A DNA stretch of 64,000 nt from Poriferisodalis sp965221195. Lineage in GTDB: Bacteria; Actinomycetota; Acidimicrobiia; Acidimicrobiales; Poriferisodalaceae. The stretch covers positions 2,108,001-2,172,000 of the forward strand of contig OZ244864.1 in assembly GCA_965221195.1 (NCBI GenBank), given 5' to 3'. Below, piece by piece: positions 8,262-16,547 of the stretch. How positions within the stretch are numbered: the first letter of the stretch is position 1; each line of letters begins with the position of its first letter. Position numbers and translations under genes: made by a program. The notes beneath the pieces were generated by a model. It had not been told where the DNA came from. It saw only the letters and a program-made list of their open reading frames with translations, and did no database searches.

Positions 8262-8903
8262 TCAAACCACGAACGCGCTCGGGCAGAAATCGTTGAGCAT
8301 GCAATCGTCGCAGGCAGGCTTGCGAGAAGAGCAGACTTTCCGGCCGTGCAAGATGAGCCGCAGACTGAAATCGCCCCGTTCGTACTGCGGGATCATCGGG
8401 TTGAGTTCCAGCTCTATCTTGACGGGGTCTTCCTCGTTGGTGATACCGAGACGCCGCGCCAAACGGCCGACGTGGGTGTCAACTGGCAGACCGGGAAGGC
8501 TGAACGCCACCGAGCGGATGACGTTGGCTGTCTTGCGGCCCACGCCAGGCAGTTTGACCAAATCGTTGAGGCCTCTCGGCACCTCTCCCCCGAATTCGGA
8601 CAACAACAAACGAGCCATACCTTGCAAGTTGCGGGCCTTGCTGCGGAAAAAACCCGTCGGATGCACCAGCACTTCTAGTTCGGCTAGATCCGCCGACGCC
8701 ATGGCTTCGGCGTCGGGGTAACGCTCAAACACCCCCGGAACCGTGGCATTGACCCGCGCGTCGGTGCATTGCGCCGACAAGATGGTCGCCACTAGCAGCT
8801 CAAATGGGTTGCTGTGCTCAAGTGCACAAACCGCTTCGTATTCATCCTTGAGCCGCTCGTGGGTCCGTTGTGCTCGGCCTTTAGGCGATCTTGGCTTCCC
8901 CAT
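8262..8903 (-). CDS. nth: Endonuclease III
   Basis: This is a DNA glycosylase/AP lyase that removes oxidised pyrimidines. The 213-aa product has the helix-hairpin-helix LPGVGRKTANV with the catalytic Lys, the catalytic Asp in VDTHVGRLARRLG, and a C-terminal [4Fe-4S] cluster motif C-X6-C-X2-C-X5-C. Length and motif order are normal. Its first 23 nt overlap the end of rlmN on the same strand, so the two are co-transcribed; that overlap falls in the unusual extra tail of RlmN. Confidence 0.96.
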   Translation of the reverse strand: MGKPRSPKGRAQRTHERLKDEYEAVCALEHSNPFELLVATILSAQCTDARVNATVPGVFERYPDAEAMASADLAELEVLVHPTGFFRSKARNLQGMARLLLSEFGGEVPRGLNDLVKLPGVGRKTANVIRSVAFSLPGLPVDTHVGRLARRLGITNEEDPVKIELELNPMIPQYERGDFSLRLILHGRKVCSSRKPACDDCMLNDFCPSAFVV

Positions 8904-10176
8904 GGTCGTTCCTATCGCTCAATCTGGGCGCGTTCACTGTGTTGATTGGGGCGCCGGGTTGATTGGGGCGCCGGGTTGATTGGGGCGACAGTTGGGGGTG
9001 CCGATTGGGGCGACCGCGGCGCTGGATGGTGACTTGTTTGTCCGCACGCAGCTGGCCGCAGGCTGCGTCGATCGACGTGCCCCGATTCTGGCGCACTGTG
9101 GCGTTGACCCCGTGCGATGCCAATCGGTCCGCGAACTGCTCAATGCGGTCGGCGGACGAGGGCGTGTGGTCGTAGCCGGGAGTCGGATTGAGGGGGATGA
9201 GATTCACATGGGCCGCCAGTGGCCGTGCGTACGCAGCCAACTCCACAGAGTCGCTGTCGCGGTCATTGACGCCGGAGATCATGGCCCATTCAAAGCTGAT
9301 GCGGCGCCGTTTCGCACGCCGGTAATCGGCCAGCACACGAGCAAGGTCACGCAGTGGGTACGTACGGTTGATTGGAGCGATGCGATTACGGAGTCGGTCG
9401 TTGGCTGCGTGCAGCGAAACCGCCAGATTGACAGGCAAAGAGGCTGCAGCGAGTCGTACTATGCCGGGAATCAGCCCGACGGTCGAAATCGTGATGTGTC
9501 TCGCACCAATACCCATATCGCCCGTAAAGCGCTCCACTGCGCTCCAGACTGCGTCGTAGTTTGCCAGCGGCTCCCCCATCCCCATAAACACAATGTTTAT
9601 GGCTCGGTTTATGGCACGGTTCGTAGCTCGGTTGCGAGCAGCCTGCGAGTTCTCAGGGTGCTTCGGGTTCTTGGGCCTGCGGGCTGAAGGTTCCTTAGCA
9701 AGATGCAACGAGCCCAAGACCTGCTCGACAATCTCGCCTGTGCTCAGATTCCGGTCGAAACCCACTTGGCCAGTTGCACAGAAGCTGCACCCCATCGCAC
9801 AGCCAGCCTGACTGCTGATGCAAACCGTGGTTCGGTTCCGGTAACCCATGAGCACCGACTCCACCAGATGCCCATCGCGCAACGACCACAAGTGCTTGGT
9901 GGTGGCACCTCTGTCGGCCGATTGCGTTCGGATGTGGCCCAACGCAGGTGGCAGCAGCTCACCGATGGCGCCACGCAAATCCAGCGGCACGTTGGTGATG
10001 TCTGCCAGCGGTCGACGTTGACGATAGAGACCTTCCCACACTTGATCGAGTCGATACGACGGCTCACCAGCTAGCAGCTCGGACAATTCCTGCCGGCTCA
10101 GGTCATACAACGAAGGATCGGCAGCACCGACGGCAGCGGTAACAGCAGCGGTAGTTGTACCCATAGTCACACTCAC
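8881..10176 (-). CDS. rlmN: Dual-specificity RNA methyltransferase RlmN, with an insertion and a C-terminal tail
   Basis: RlmN is a radical-SAM enzyme that methylates C2 of A2503 in 23S rRNA and A37 in tRNAs. The 431-aa product keeps the methyl-carrying Cys in CISSQ (about 119), the CAMGCSFC cluster motif (Cys126, 130, 133), GMGEPL, and the second catalytic Cys in IDAACGQL. Two parts are atypical. An Arg/Asn-rich insertion of about 28 residues (about 165-193) is partly built from four 12-bp repeats (9595-9642). An extra tail of about 48 residues after the normal end is partly built from a 17-bp repeat (8942-8988). The GTG start overlaps the mshD stop as GTGA. Confidence 0.95.
   Translation of the reverse strand: MSVTMGTTTAAVTAAVGAADPSLYDLSRQELSELLAGEPSYRLDQVWEGLYRQRRPLADITNVPLDLRGAIGELLPPALGHIRTQSADRGATTKHLWSLRDGHLVESVLMGYRNRTTVCISSQAGCAMGCSFCATGQVGFDRNLSTGEIVEQVLGSLHLAKEPSARRPKNPKHPENSQAARNRATNRAINRAINIVFMGMGEPLANYDAVWSAVERFTGDMGIGARHITISTVGLIPGIVRLAAASLPVNLAVSLHAANDRLRNRIAPINRTYPLRDLARVLADYRRAKRRRISFEWAMISGVNDRDSDSVELAAYARPLAAHVNLIPLNPTPGYDHTPSSADRIEQFADRLASHGVNATVRQNRGTSIDAACGQLRADKQVTIQRRGRPNRHPQLSPQSTRRPNQPGAPINTVNAPRLSDRNDHGEAKIA
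8942..8988. repeat. 17-bp tandem repeat in the rlmN 3' extension
   Basis: The unit TTGATTGGGGCGCCGGG occurs at 8942-8958 and 8959-8975, with a partial third copy to 8988 and a degenerate relative just after. It encodes part of the extra C-terminal tail of RlmN. Since 17 is not a multiple of 3, each added copy changes the reading frame, so the tail composition would change with copy number. Confidence 0.85.
9595..9642. repeat. 12-bp tandem repeat inside rlmN
   Basis: Four 12-bp units (GTTTATGGCTCG and variants) at 9595, 9607, 9619 and 9631 encode the repeating Asn-Arg-Ala-Ile/Thr part of the insertion just before the INIVFMGMGEPL strand of RlmN. The first two differ by one base and the others are progressively diverged, which suggests stepwise in-frame duplication. 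Confidence 0.85.
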
Positions 10177-11015
10177 GCACGCCGCTCAACGGCACGATGG
10201 CCTGTACCCACGAACAGTCGCCGCACAACGGTGATTGCTAGGCCGAGTTTGAGATACAAGTTCAAGGCGGGGGTGTTATCTGCGTCTACGAAGAGCATTG
10301 CACGCGTTAGACCTCGGGCTGCTAAGTGCTCGTACCCCGCAAGCGTGAGGGCCCGCCCCAACCCGCGACCGTGATAGGAGGGATCTACTGCGATGACGTA
10401 CACCTCGCCGACTGGCGGGTTTTCGTCGTTGTGAACCTTGGTCCAGCAGTAGGCCGCTATTTCGCCGTCGATCTCATGCAACCGAAAGCCATCTGGATCG
10501 AACCACGGCTCTAACTGGCGCTCGGCGACCTGTTCTAGCGTCCAGCCACCCTGCTCGCGGTGCTGTGAGAACGCCCGATTGTTGACTTCCACCCAGGCAG
10601 CCTCGTCTTGGCCAACGACGAACGGTCGCGTCTTGACGCTGCTGGGGCTGTCCATCGGCAGCGATCTCTCCATGCGGTACAGGTCGCGTACGAACGTCAG
10701 TCCGAGCCGATGCAGCGCTCGCCCTAGTTCAGTCTCAGCTGGCACGGCACTGCCCGGCGATATTGTCGGCGATATTGTCGGCGATATTTCTACTGTTGCT
10801 GATATTGCTGTTGCATCTGCAACTGTTTTTGGGTGGTCTGCATGGTCGGGATGGTCAATCCATGCCGACACCGGTCCTGCGATGTCGTTGAGCTGATGAG
10901 CCAACGCTGCGGCCAGCGCCCCCGGCGGCCACTGCGACGCATCTGCCTCTACCACAGCGCCATTGCGGTCAGCACCGATCGCAATGACAGGGTCGGTACC
11001 AGCGCGAGCACTCAC
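10173..11015 (-). CDS. mshD: Mycothiol synthase MshD
   Basis: MshD acetylates Cys-GlcN-Ins in the last step of mycothiol synthesis. The 280-aa product has a well-conserved C-terminal GNAT domain with VNNRAFSQHREQGGW, FDPDGFRLHE, YCWTKVH and the acetyl-CoA loop YHGRGLGRALT. The N-terminal half, normally a second GNAT-like domain, is degenerate and holds an Ile-Ser-Pro-Thr repeat encoded by 12-bp duplications at 10758-10791. Start is GTG 11015. The stop overlaps the rlmN GTG start. A mycothiol gene marks the host as an actinobacterium. Confidence 0.92.
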   Translation of the reverse strand: MSARAGTDPVIAIGADRNGAVVEADASQWPPGALAAALAHQLNDIAGPVSAWIDHPDHADHPKTVADATAISATVEISPTISPTISPGSAVPAETELGRALHRLGLTFVRDLYRMERSLPMDSPSSVKTRPFVVGQDEAAWVEVNNRAFSQHREQGGWTLEQVAERQLEPWFDPDGFRLHEIDGEIAAYCWTKVHNDENPPVGEVYVIAVDPSYHGRGLGRALTLAGYEHLAARGLTRAMLFVDADNTPALNLYLKLGLAITVVRRLFVGTGHRAVERRA

Positions 11016-11110
11016 CGCGGTGAGGCTAACGCTGCCCCGTTGCGCTTACCGGTTGGCCGATGCGGGCGTTCAGGCAACCGAAAGTCACCAACAGGTGCCA
11101 CACTTGCGAG

Positions 11111-11557
11111 GTGAACCGAATTCAATGGCTCAATCGCAGTCAGCCTCAGACGCTCTACAGCGCTGTGCTGCTGAGCTATTTCTCTGCTGCGCTGCTGGTC
11201 TTATTCGGTTACGGCGTTGACGCAGCATTGGCGCGTGACTTAGTTGCAGGCATCGGCTCGTTGTTCGCCAGCGACCGCACAGCAGACGATGCGGGCGCTG
11301 CCGTGGCACCACTAGCTGTCACCGTACTGCTCGGTGGCGCATACGTAGCCGGGGGCGCAGGCACAGCGAACGAACGCAGGTGGGGCCACTGGCTTTGCTC
11401 CGCCGCGGCGATCTACGCAGCCTTGGCGACCATATGGTGGGGCCTTGACAAGGGTTTTGGGCTGAACATCGCTATGCGTCTGCTGTTTGATGCGTTGCTG
11501 CTGGTGCTGCTCTTTCATCCGATGAGCCGCAGCCACCGACGCGTCTGGTTCACGTGA
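11111..11557 (+). CDS. Small integral membrane protein of unknown function
   Basis: The product of about 148 aa has four hydrophobic segments (SAVLLSYFSAALLVLF region, VAPLAVTVLLGGAYVAGG, the CSAAAIYAALATIWW region and MRLLFDALLLVLLF) and a basic C-terminus, consistent with a four-helix membrane protein. I recognise no family. It is transcribed divergently from mshD and runs into menG 25 bp downstream, so it may share the menG promoter. The start is uncertain: GTG 11111 is preferred, but the frame is open from 11060. Confidence 0.7.
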   Translation: MNRIQWLNRSQPQTLYSAVLLSYFSAALLVLFGYGVDAALARDLVAGIGSLFASDRTADDAGAAVAPLAVTVLLGGAYVAGGAGTANERRWGHWLCSAAAIYAALATIWWGLDKGFGLNIAMRLLFDALLLVLLFHPMSRSHRRVWFT

Positions 11558-11582
11558 GGCTGGTTTACATGAGCAGGTTCAC

Positions 11583-12290
11583 ATGAGACAGCGTCGACGG
11601 TCGTCGGCGGAACTGCCGCCGCTGGGCGACAAAGCTGCGGCCGTTGAGCAAATGTTCGACCAGATCGCGCCGCGTTATGACCTATTGAACCGACTGTTGA
11701 CATTCCGGCTAGATATGCGCTGGCGACGCCGAGCAGTGGCAGCGCTGGGGCTATCGCCAGCCGAGACCGTGATAGATGTGGCTTGTGGCACCGGCGATCT
11801 CTGCAATGAACTCCAAGCGGCCAACCTACGAGCTATCGGTGTCGACTTCTCCGCCGGCATGCTCGCTCAAACCACCACTTGTGTGCCGCTTATCCGCTCC
11901 GACGCTCAAAATCTGGGAGTTCGCAGCGCTTCACTGGCGGGCGCCACTTGCGGATTCGCGTTGAGGAACTTCGCTGATCTGGATTGCTTCTTTGCCGAGC
12001 TAGCGCGAGTGCTGCGACCGGGAGCCCGTATCGCACTGCTTGAAGTAGCTGAACCTGCCAACCCGTTGCTGCGGGCTGGTCACCGACTGTATTTCGGCAA
12101 AGTTGTACCGGCTGTGGGAAGTTTGCTGTCAAGCGGGTCGGCTTACCGTTACCTGCCCGCGTCAGTGGCGTATCTGCCCCCAACGCCGGAACTGCTCAGC
12201 CGCATTGCCGATGCCGGATTCGCAGACGTCAAACAAGAAATGCTAAGCGGCGGCATCGCCCAGCTCATCACCGCTACTCGCCAGAGCTGA
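11583..12290 (+). CDS. menG: Demethylmenaquinone methyltransferase MenG/UbiE
   Basis: This SAM-dependent enzyme performs the last C-methylation of menaquinone synthesis. The 235-aa product shows MFDQIAPRYDLLNRLLTF, the SAM-binding motif VIDVACGTGDL, and CGFALRNFADLD, all characteristic of UbiE/MenG. The ATG at 11583 follows AGGTTCAC. A similar GGTT-AC-TGAG motif recurs three times just upstream (11545-11585), another small duplication. It is convergent with menA, 16 bp apart, which supports a menaquinone role rather than ubiquinone. Confidence 0.93.
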   Translation: MRQRRRSSAELPPLGDKAAAVEQMFDQIAPRYDLLNRLLTFRLDMRWRRRAVAALGLSPAETVIDVACGTGDLCNELQAANLRAIGVDFSAGMLAQTTTCVPLIRSDAQNLGVRSASLAGATCGFALRNFADLDCFFAELARVLRPGARIALLEVAEPANPLLRAGHRLYFGKVVPAVGSLLSSGSAYRYLPASVAYLPPTPELLSRIADAGFADVKQEMLSGGIAQLITATRQS

Positions 12291-12306
12291 CACACCGCGC
12301 CGGTAA

Positions 12307-13197
12307 TCACGGGCCCAGCGCCAATCCGACGCTCAGCAGTGTGCCCAAGACGATCTGAAGTCGTCCGGTAGCTGCTAGCACTGCGATAAGCGCTGGACCG
12401 GTAGCGCCTTTGAGCACTGCCCGCACAGGTTGCGCAGCGAATGCGACTGCGGCTAGACCCAGCATCGTCCACGGACGCAGCAGCGAAAGATACATCGGCG
12501 AAAACACTGCCAAGACAACGACAACGGCGTACATCGCCCGTGTCGGGCCTGGCCCCATACGCACTGCCAGCGTCCGCTTGCCGACTTGGGAGTCGGTAGG
12601 AAGATCACGCAGGTTGTTGGAGATGAGCAGCGCCACCGAACTCAGCCCCACCGGCACCGATGCCACTACACCTAGCAGCGTCAGTTGGGCATCTTGTACG
12701 AACGCCGACCCCGCAGTGGCTACGAGTCCGAAGAAGACAAACACGAACAGCTCGCCGAGGCCCCGATAACCGTAGGGATGCCTTCCGCCGGTGTAGTACC
12801 AAGCAGCCCAGATGGATGCGGCACCCACCACAATGAGCCACCACGACACAACGGCTGCCACGATGATGCCGATGACCACAGCGATGCCAAATGCCGCAAA
12901 AGCAGCATTTCGTACTGAAGCTGGCGAAGCTGCGCCCGAGGCCACCAAACGCTGCGGCCCCACGCGGGTGGCATCGGTGCCTCGCACCCCGTCGCTGTAG
13001 TCGTTGGCATAGTTGACCGCAATCTGAATGCAAAGCGATACAACCAAAGCGCACGCTGCTCTCCACCACACAACAACACCGTCCGCTGCGGCATCAGAGG
13101 CAGCCGTGCCTACAAAAGGAGGCACCAACGATGCCGGCCAAGTGCGAGGCCTGGCCCCTGCCAACCAAATGAGCGCGCTGTTTGTTGGTTTCGCCAT
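12307..13197 (-). CDS. menA: 1,4-dihydroxy-2-naphthoate polyprenyltransferase MenA
   Basis: MenA is the membrane UbiA-family enzyme that attaches the polyprenyl chain to DHNA. The 296-aa product has about eight hydrophobic helices, the first Asp-rich motif NYANDYSDGVRGTD, and the second motif NNLRDLPTDSQVGKRTLAVRMG. Length is typical. It is divergent from modA and convergent with menG. Confidence 0.94.
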   Translation of the reverse strand: MAKPTNSALIWLAGARPRTWPASLVPPFVGTAASDAAADGVVVWWRAACALVVSLCIQIAVNYANDYSDGVRGTDATRVGPQRLVASGAASPASVRNAAFAAFGIAVVIGIIVAAVVSWWLIVVGAASIWAAWYYTGGRHPYGYRGLGELFVFVFFGLVATAGSAFVQDAQLTLLGVVASVPVGLSSVALLISNNLRDLPTDSQVGKRTLAVRMGPGPTRAMYAVVVVLAVFSPMYLSLLRPWTMLGLAAVAFAAQPVRAVLKGATGPALIAVLAATGRLQIVLGTLLSVGLALGP

Positions 13198-13313
13198 GAC
13201 TCCCTCGCGCTGACCGGATGCGCTCGCTGCGACGCTACCGCAGCTGTCTTGTTGAACTGTCTTGTTGAGTCAGTCGGCGCTTGCGGTCCTACGGCGGGCA
13301 CACTGGCACTGTC

Positions 13314-14186
13314 ATGGGTGGCTTCGTTTTTTACCAGCGCCGAGCCCTAGTTGGCGTGAGTTCGCTGCTCAAGTTGGCGGGCACTGGGGTATTGCTCTCG
13401 GGGGTGTTGGTTTTTGGGGTGCTGGCTTTGGGAGGGGGTTGTGCTGTGGGTGGCGACGAAAGCCCTCCTGGGCCCGAGAGCGCCGCGCTCCACGGCGGCC
13501 TCCATGTTCTGGTCGCGGCGTCTTTGTTGCCGGTCACCGAAGTGCTCGCCGCCGAGTTTGAACGGACTCACCCCAGCGTGGAGGTGCTGATCTGGGGCGC
13601 AGGAAGCTCTGCGTTGCGTGAGCAGGTGCTCGCCGGCGCTCCGGCTGATGTGTTCATACCAGCCGACCCTTCTCATTTTGAAGCGATCCGCAACGACATC
13701 GGGCTCGCAGGCACTCCCGTTGTTGTGGCCCGTAACTCGCTGGTGCTTGCAGTGCCCGCAAGCAGTGACACCGCAAGCAATAACAGCAATAACACTGATA
13801 TCGCTTCGCTTGCTGACCTGTCCCGCCGCGAGCTGCTAATCGGGCTCTGTGCCGCAGAAGTACCGTGCGGTGCCCACGCACGGGCAGGTTTGTCTCGAGC
13901 GGGAATCAAACCGGCGACTGACACCGACGAACCCAACGTGCGCGCCTTAGTTACCAAGTTGGCTGCCGGCGAGCTTGACGCCGCAGTGGTGTATGCCAGC
14001 GATGCCCACACCGTGGAAGGCATCAAGAGCTTGGGATGGACGGCTGGCGCAGCTCCTGAGACCGTGTATGAGGCTGCCGTGCTCACAGGCGCACCCAACC
14101 CCGCAACAGCCGCGGCGTTCGTGAAATTTTTGTTGTCGGCGGCGGCCCAAAACGCTTTAGCAAACCACGGGTTTCGGGTGCCATGA
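13314..14186 (+). CDS. modA: Molybdate ABC transporter, substrate-binding lipoprotein ModA
   Basis: The product of about 290 aa has a hydrophobic export signal ending in LALGGGC, with Cys43 as a likely lipidation site. The lipobox is not perfect. The mature part is a periplasmic-binding-protein-like fold with AASLLPVTEVLAAEFE, the GAGSSALREQ oxyanion-binding loop, ADVFIPAD and VYASDA, which are typical of ModA. A short Asn/Ser-rich loop (SDTASNNSNNTD) is inserted in mid-protein. I use ATG 13314; the frame is open to 13281. It is first in modABC. Tungstate cannot be excluded as ligand. Confidence 0.92.
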   Translation: MGGFVFYQRRALVGVSSLLKLAGTGVLLSGVLVFGVLALGGGCAVGGDESPPGPESAALHGGLHVLVAASLLPVTEVLAAEFERTHPSVEVLIWGAGSSALREQVLAGAPADVFIPADPSHFEAIRNDIGLAGTPVVVARNSLVLAVPASSDTASNNSNNTDIASLADLSRRELLIGLCAAEVPCGAHARAGLSRAGIKPATDTDEPNVRALVTKLAAGELDAAVVYASDAHTVEGIKSLGWTAGAAPETVYEAAVLTGAPNPATAAAFVKFLLSAAAQNALANHGFRVP

Positions 14187-14233
14187 CTGGCACAACGACA
14201 GGCACAATGACTGGCGCAACACAGGCACCATGA
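14183..14233 (+). other. 16-codon mini-frame bridging modA and modB
   Basis: ATG 14183 overlaps the modA stop as ATGA and encodes MTGTTTGTMTGATQAP. Its stop TGA (14231-14233) overlaps the modB ATG (14230) in the same ATGA fashion. The mini-frame is made of the same Thr-Gly repeat that forms the modB N-terminus in another frame. It could be a translational relay, or the original modB start displaced by a repeat-length frameshift. Positions are directly visible; function is inferred. Confidence 0.55.
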
Positions 14234-15126
14234 CAAGCACCACGATTGGCACCACGACAGGCACCACGATTGGCACAGCAGCGACGACAAACACGATGCC
14301 TATAAATGCACCCAAATCGAGCGACCGGCGGGCACCTCGATCAACGCGAGAGCTACCGCCGTGGCCGGTGGCGCTACTCGCCACCGTCGGTGTCGTACTT
14401 TTCGCGCTCCCGCTTGTGGGGCTCGCCACACGCGCGCCATGGACCGGGCTCTGGACACACCTGTCGAGCCGATTCGTGGCCGACGCTGCGTTACTTTCGG
14501 TTTTGTCGTCAATCGCAGCAGCCGTTCTCGCCACTGTTGTCGGCGTGCCGCTTGCGTGGGTGCTGGCGCGGGTGTCGTTTTGGGGAAGTTCTGCGGTGCG
14601 GGCGCTCGTAACGCTGCCCATGGTGCTGCCGCCGGTCGTGGGCGGAGCGGCGCTGCTGTTTGCGCTCGGTCGACGCGGTGTCGTCGGCGGGCCCCTGTAC
14701 GACGCCACGGGCCTGCTGTTGCCGTACTCAATCTGGGGTGTCGTCTTGGCGAACGCCTTCGTTGCCACGCCGTTGGTGATTCTCACGGTCGAAGGAGCGT
14801 TGCGGAACTTGGATCGGCGGTACGAAGCCGCCGCAGCCACGCTCGGGGCATCGCGGCTGTACACGCTGCGAAAGGTGACACTGCCGATGATCAGACCGGC
14901 GCTTGGCGTGGCGACTGTGGTGGCTTGGGCCCGCGCCTTGGGAGAGTTCGGTGCCACAGTGACGTTCGCAGGCAATCTCGGCGGACGGACCCAGACGTTG
15001 CCGCTGGCGGTCTTCGTGGCGCTGGAGTCGGACCGAGATACTGCTGTCGCCATCAGTCTTGTGCTTGTTGCGCTGTCGGGCGGTTTGCTGATCGTTTTGC
15101 GAGATCGCTGGTGGCCAAGCCGGTGA
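14230..15126 (+). CDS. modB: Molybdate ABC transporter permease ModB
   Basis: The 298-aa product has six or so membrane segments and the ATPase-docking EAA loop (YEAAAATLGASRLYTLRKV), followed by ALGEFGATVTFAGN, characteristic of ModB. The first 22 residues are a Thr/Gly/Ile repeat not expected in the family, encoded by short duplicated units; the real start could be the ATG at 14296. The stop overlaps the modC GTG start as GTGA. Confidence 0.92.
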   Translation: MTSTTIGTTTGTTIGTAATTNTMPINAPKSSDRRAPRSTRELPPWPVALLATVGVVLFALPLVGLATRAPWTGLWTHLSSRFVADAALLSVLSSIAAAVLATVVGVPLAWVLARVSFWGSSAVRALVTLPMVLPPVVGGAALLFALGRRGVVGGPLYDATGLLLPYSIWGVVLANAFVATPLVILTVEGALRNLDRRYEAAAATLGASRLYTLRKVTLPMIRPALGVATVVAWARALGEFGATVTFAGNLGGRTQTLPLAVFVALESDRDTAVAISLVLVALSGGLLIVLRDRWWPSR

Positions 15127-16361
15127 GCGCCGCAACTACTAGTACAAGCACCGGCGGTCTCGAAGCCGAAATTCAACTAGTTCGGGGCGATTTTGAGGTG
15201 GATGTATCGCTGCAAGTCACTGCGGGCGAAACCGCAGCACTGCTCGGACCCAACGGTGCGGGCAAATCCACAATCGTCGCGTCTATCGCCGGTTTGTTGC
15301 CGTTGGGCAGTGGCACAATCCGGCTTGGCGGCAGGGTTCTCGACGATCCCAACGCTGGTGTCTTCGTTGCCCCTGAGCACCGCCTCATTGGTGTGGTGTT
15401 CCAAGATCAGGTGCTGTTCAGCCATCTCAGCGCGCTCGATAATGTCGCCTTCGGCTTGACTGCTCAAGGTATGCGTACCTCTGAGGCACGCGAGCGCGCA
15501 CAGGCTTGGCTCGAGGCGGTGGATCTCGGCGATCTCAGTCGGCGGCGGCCCCGAATGCTGTCAGGCGGCCAACGCCAGCGGGTGGCTCTCGCCCGTGCTC
15601 TCGCCCCCAATCCCGATTTGTTGCTAGCAGACGAACCGCTCGGATCGCTAGATGTCACAGCCCGCAATCGACTAAGACGCAACTTGGCCGCTCATCTCAC
15701 CAGCGGGCGCAGCGGCGCTGCTGCGTCGATGCCGTCGCACAGTGCCGAATTCTCGCACAGTGCCAGACCCTCACACGGTGCTGAACTGTCTTGGGGTGCT
15801 AGGGATGTGCCTCGCTTGCTGATCACGCACGACCCGACCGACGCGTTCGTGTTGGCTGATCGGGTACACATCCTTGAGGGTGGGCGGCTCACCCAGTCGG
15901 GCACGCCCGATGAACTGCGACGAGCGCCGGCTACCGCTTACGCAGCCGATCTTTCAGGAATCAATTTGGTGCGCGGTACCGCACGTAGCGGCGAGATCAA
16001 GGTGACGACAACCGATGCGAAGGCCGGTTTGACGCGATCGTCTGCTCGTCACCTTGCCGCTGTGGTGCTGCATACTGCCGACACGTCGATGCTCGGGTCG
16101 GTCGTGGCCACGATCCACCCACGAGCGATTGCGTTGCACCGCGAAAGGCCGAGCGGCAGTCCTCGCAACGTGTGGCGCACAACAGCCGACGCTGTCGAAC
16201 CGTTGGGCGACATCACTCGTGTTTTGCTCAACGCTCCCCTGCCGCTCACTGCAGACATCACACCCGCAGCGGCTCATGAACTCGGGATCCGACCCGGCAC
16301 GGCCCTGTGGGTATCAGTCAAGGCCACCGAGGTTGAGGTCACTCCCGATGGCCGCGAGTGA
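15123..16361 (+). CDS. modC: Molybdate ABC transporter ATP-binding protein ModC
   Basis: The 412-aa product has Walker A GPNGAGKST, the signature LSGGQRQRVALARAL, Walker B LLLADEPLGSLD, and the switch His in LLITHDPTDAF. The C-terminal part (about 270-412) contains a TOBE/Mop-like domain (LTADITPAAAHELGIRPG). A Ser/His/Ala repeat of about 22 residues (SHSAEFSHSARPSHGAEL) interrupts the nucleotide-binding domain before the switch strand, which is unusual. The GTG start at 15123 overlaps the modB stop. The same frame is open upstream across modB, but that part has no homology and is a shadow. Confidence 0.93.
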   Translation: MSAATTSTSTGGLEAEIQLVRGDFEVDVSLQVTAGETAALLGPNGAGKSTIVASIAGLLPLGSGTIRLGGRVLDDPNAGVFVAPEHRLIGVVFQDQVLFSHLSALDNVAFGLTAQGMRTSEARERAQAWLEAVDLGDLSRRRPRMLSGGQRQRVALARALAPNPDLLLADEPLGSLDVTARNRLRRNLAAHLTSGRSGAAASMPSHSAEFSHSARPSHGAELSWGARDVPRLLITHDPTDAFVLADRVHILEGGRLTQSGTPDELRRAPATAYAADLSGINLVRGTARSGEIKVTTTDAKAGLTRSSARHLAAVVLHTADTSMLGSVVATIHPRAIALHRERPSGSPRNVWRTTADAVEPLGDITRVLLNAPLPLTADITPAAAHELGIRPGTALWVSVKATEVEVTPDGRE

Positions 16362-16547
16362 CTTTCCAGCGAGCGTTAACCGTTGATCTCTGCCGTCAAT
16401 CTCTATTGCCGCTTCAATTGCCGCCGGTCGGTTTGCGCTGCTCGGTGCCACACAGTGACGAACAGCAGTGACGAACAGCAGTGAAGTCGGCCTCATTCGC
16501 CGATACGCTCCCGCAGCGATGAGCGCAAGCATCAGCGGACCCCTCTT

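Noticed and set aside
14361..15122. An extended 666-codon plus-strand frame that runs across modB into modC
   Set aside because: Only the part from GTG 15123 has ABC-ATPase motifs; upstream it is the off-frame shadow of modB with Arg/Ala-rich nonsense composition, and the modB/modC GTGA overlap explains the true start.
14157..15176. A 339-codon minus-strand frame opposite modB
   Set aside because: Antisense shadow of modB; Ser/Thr/Ala-rich with no motif.
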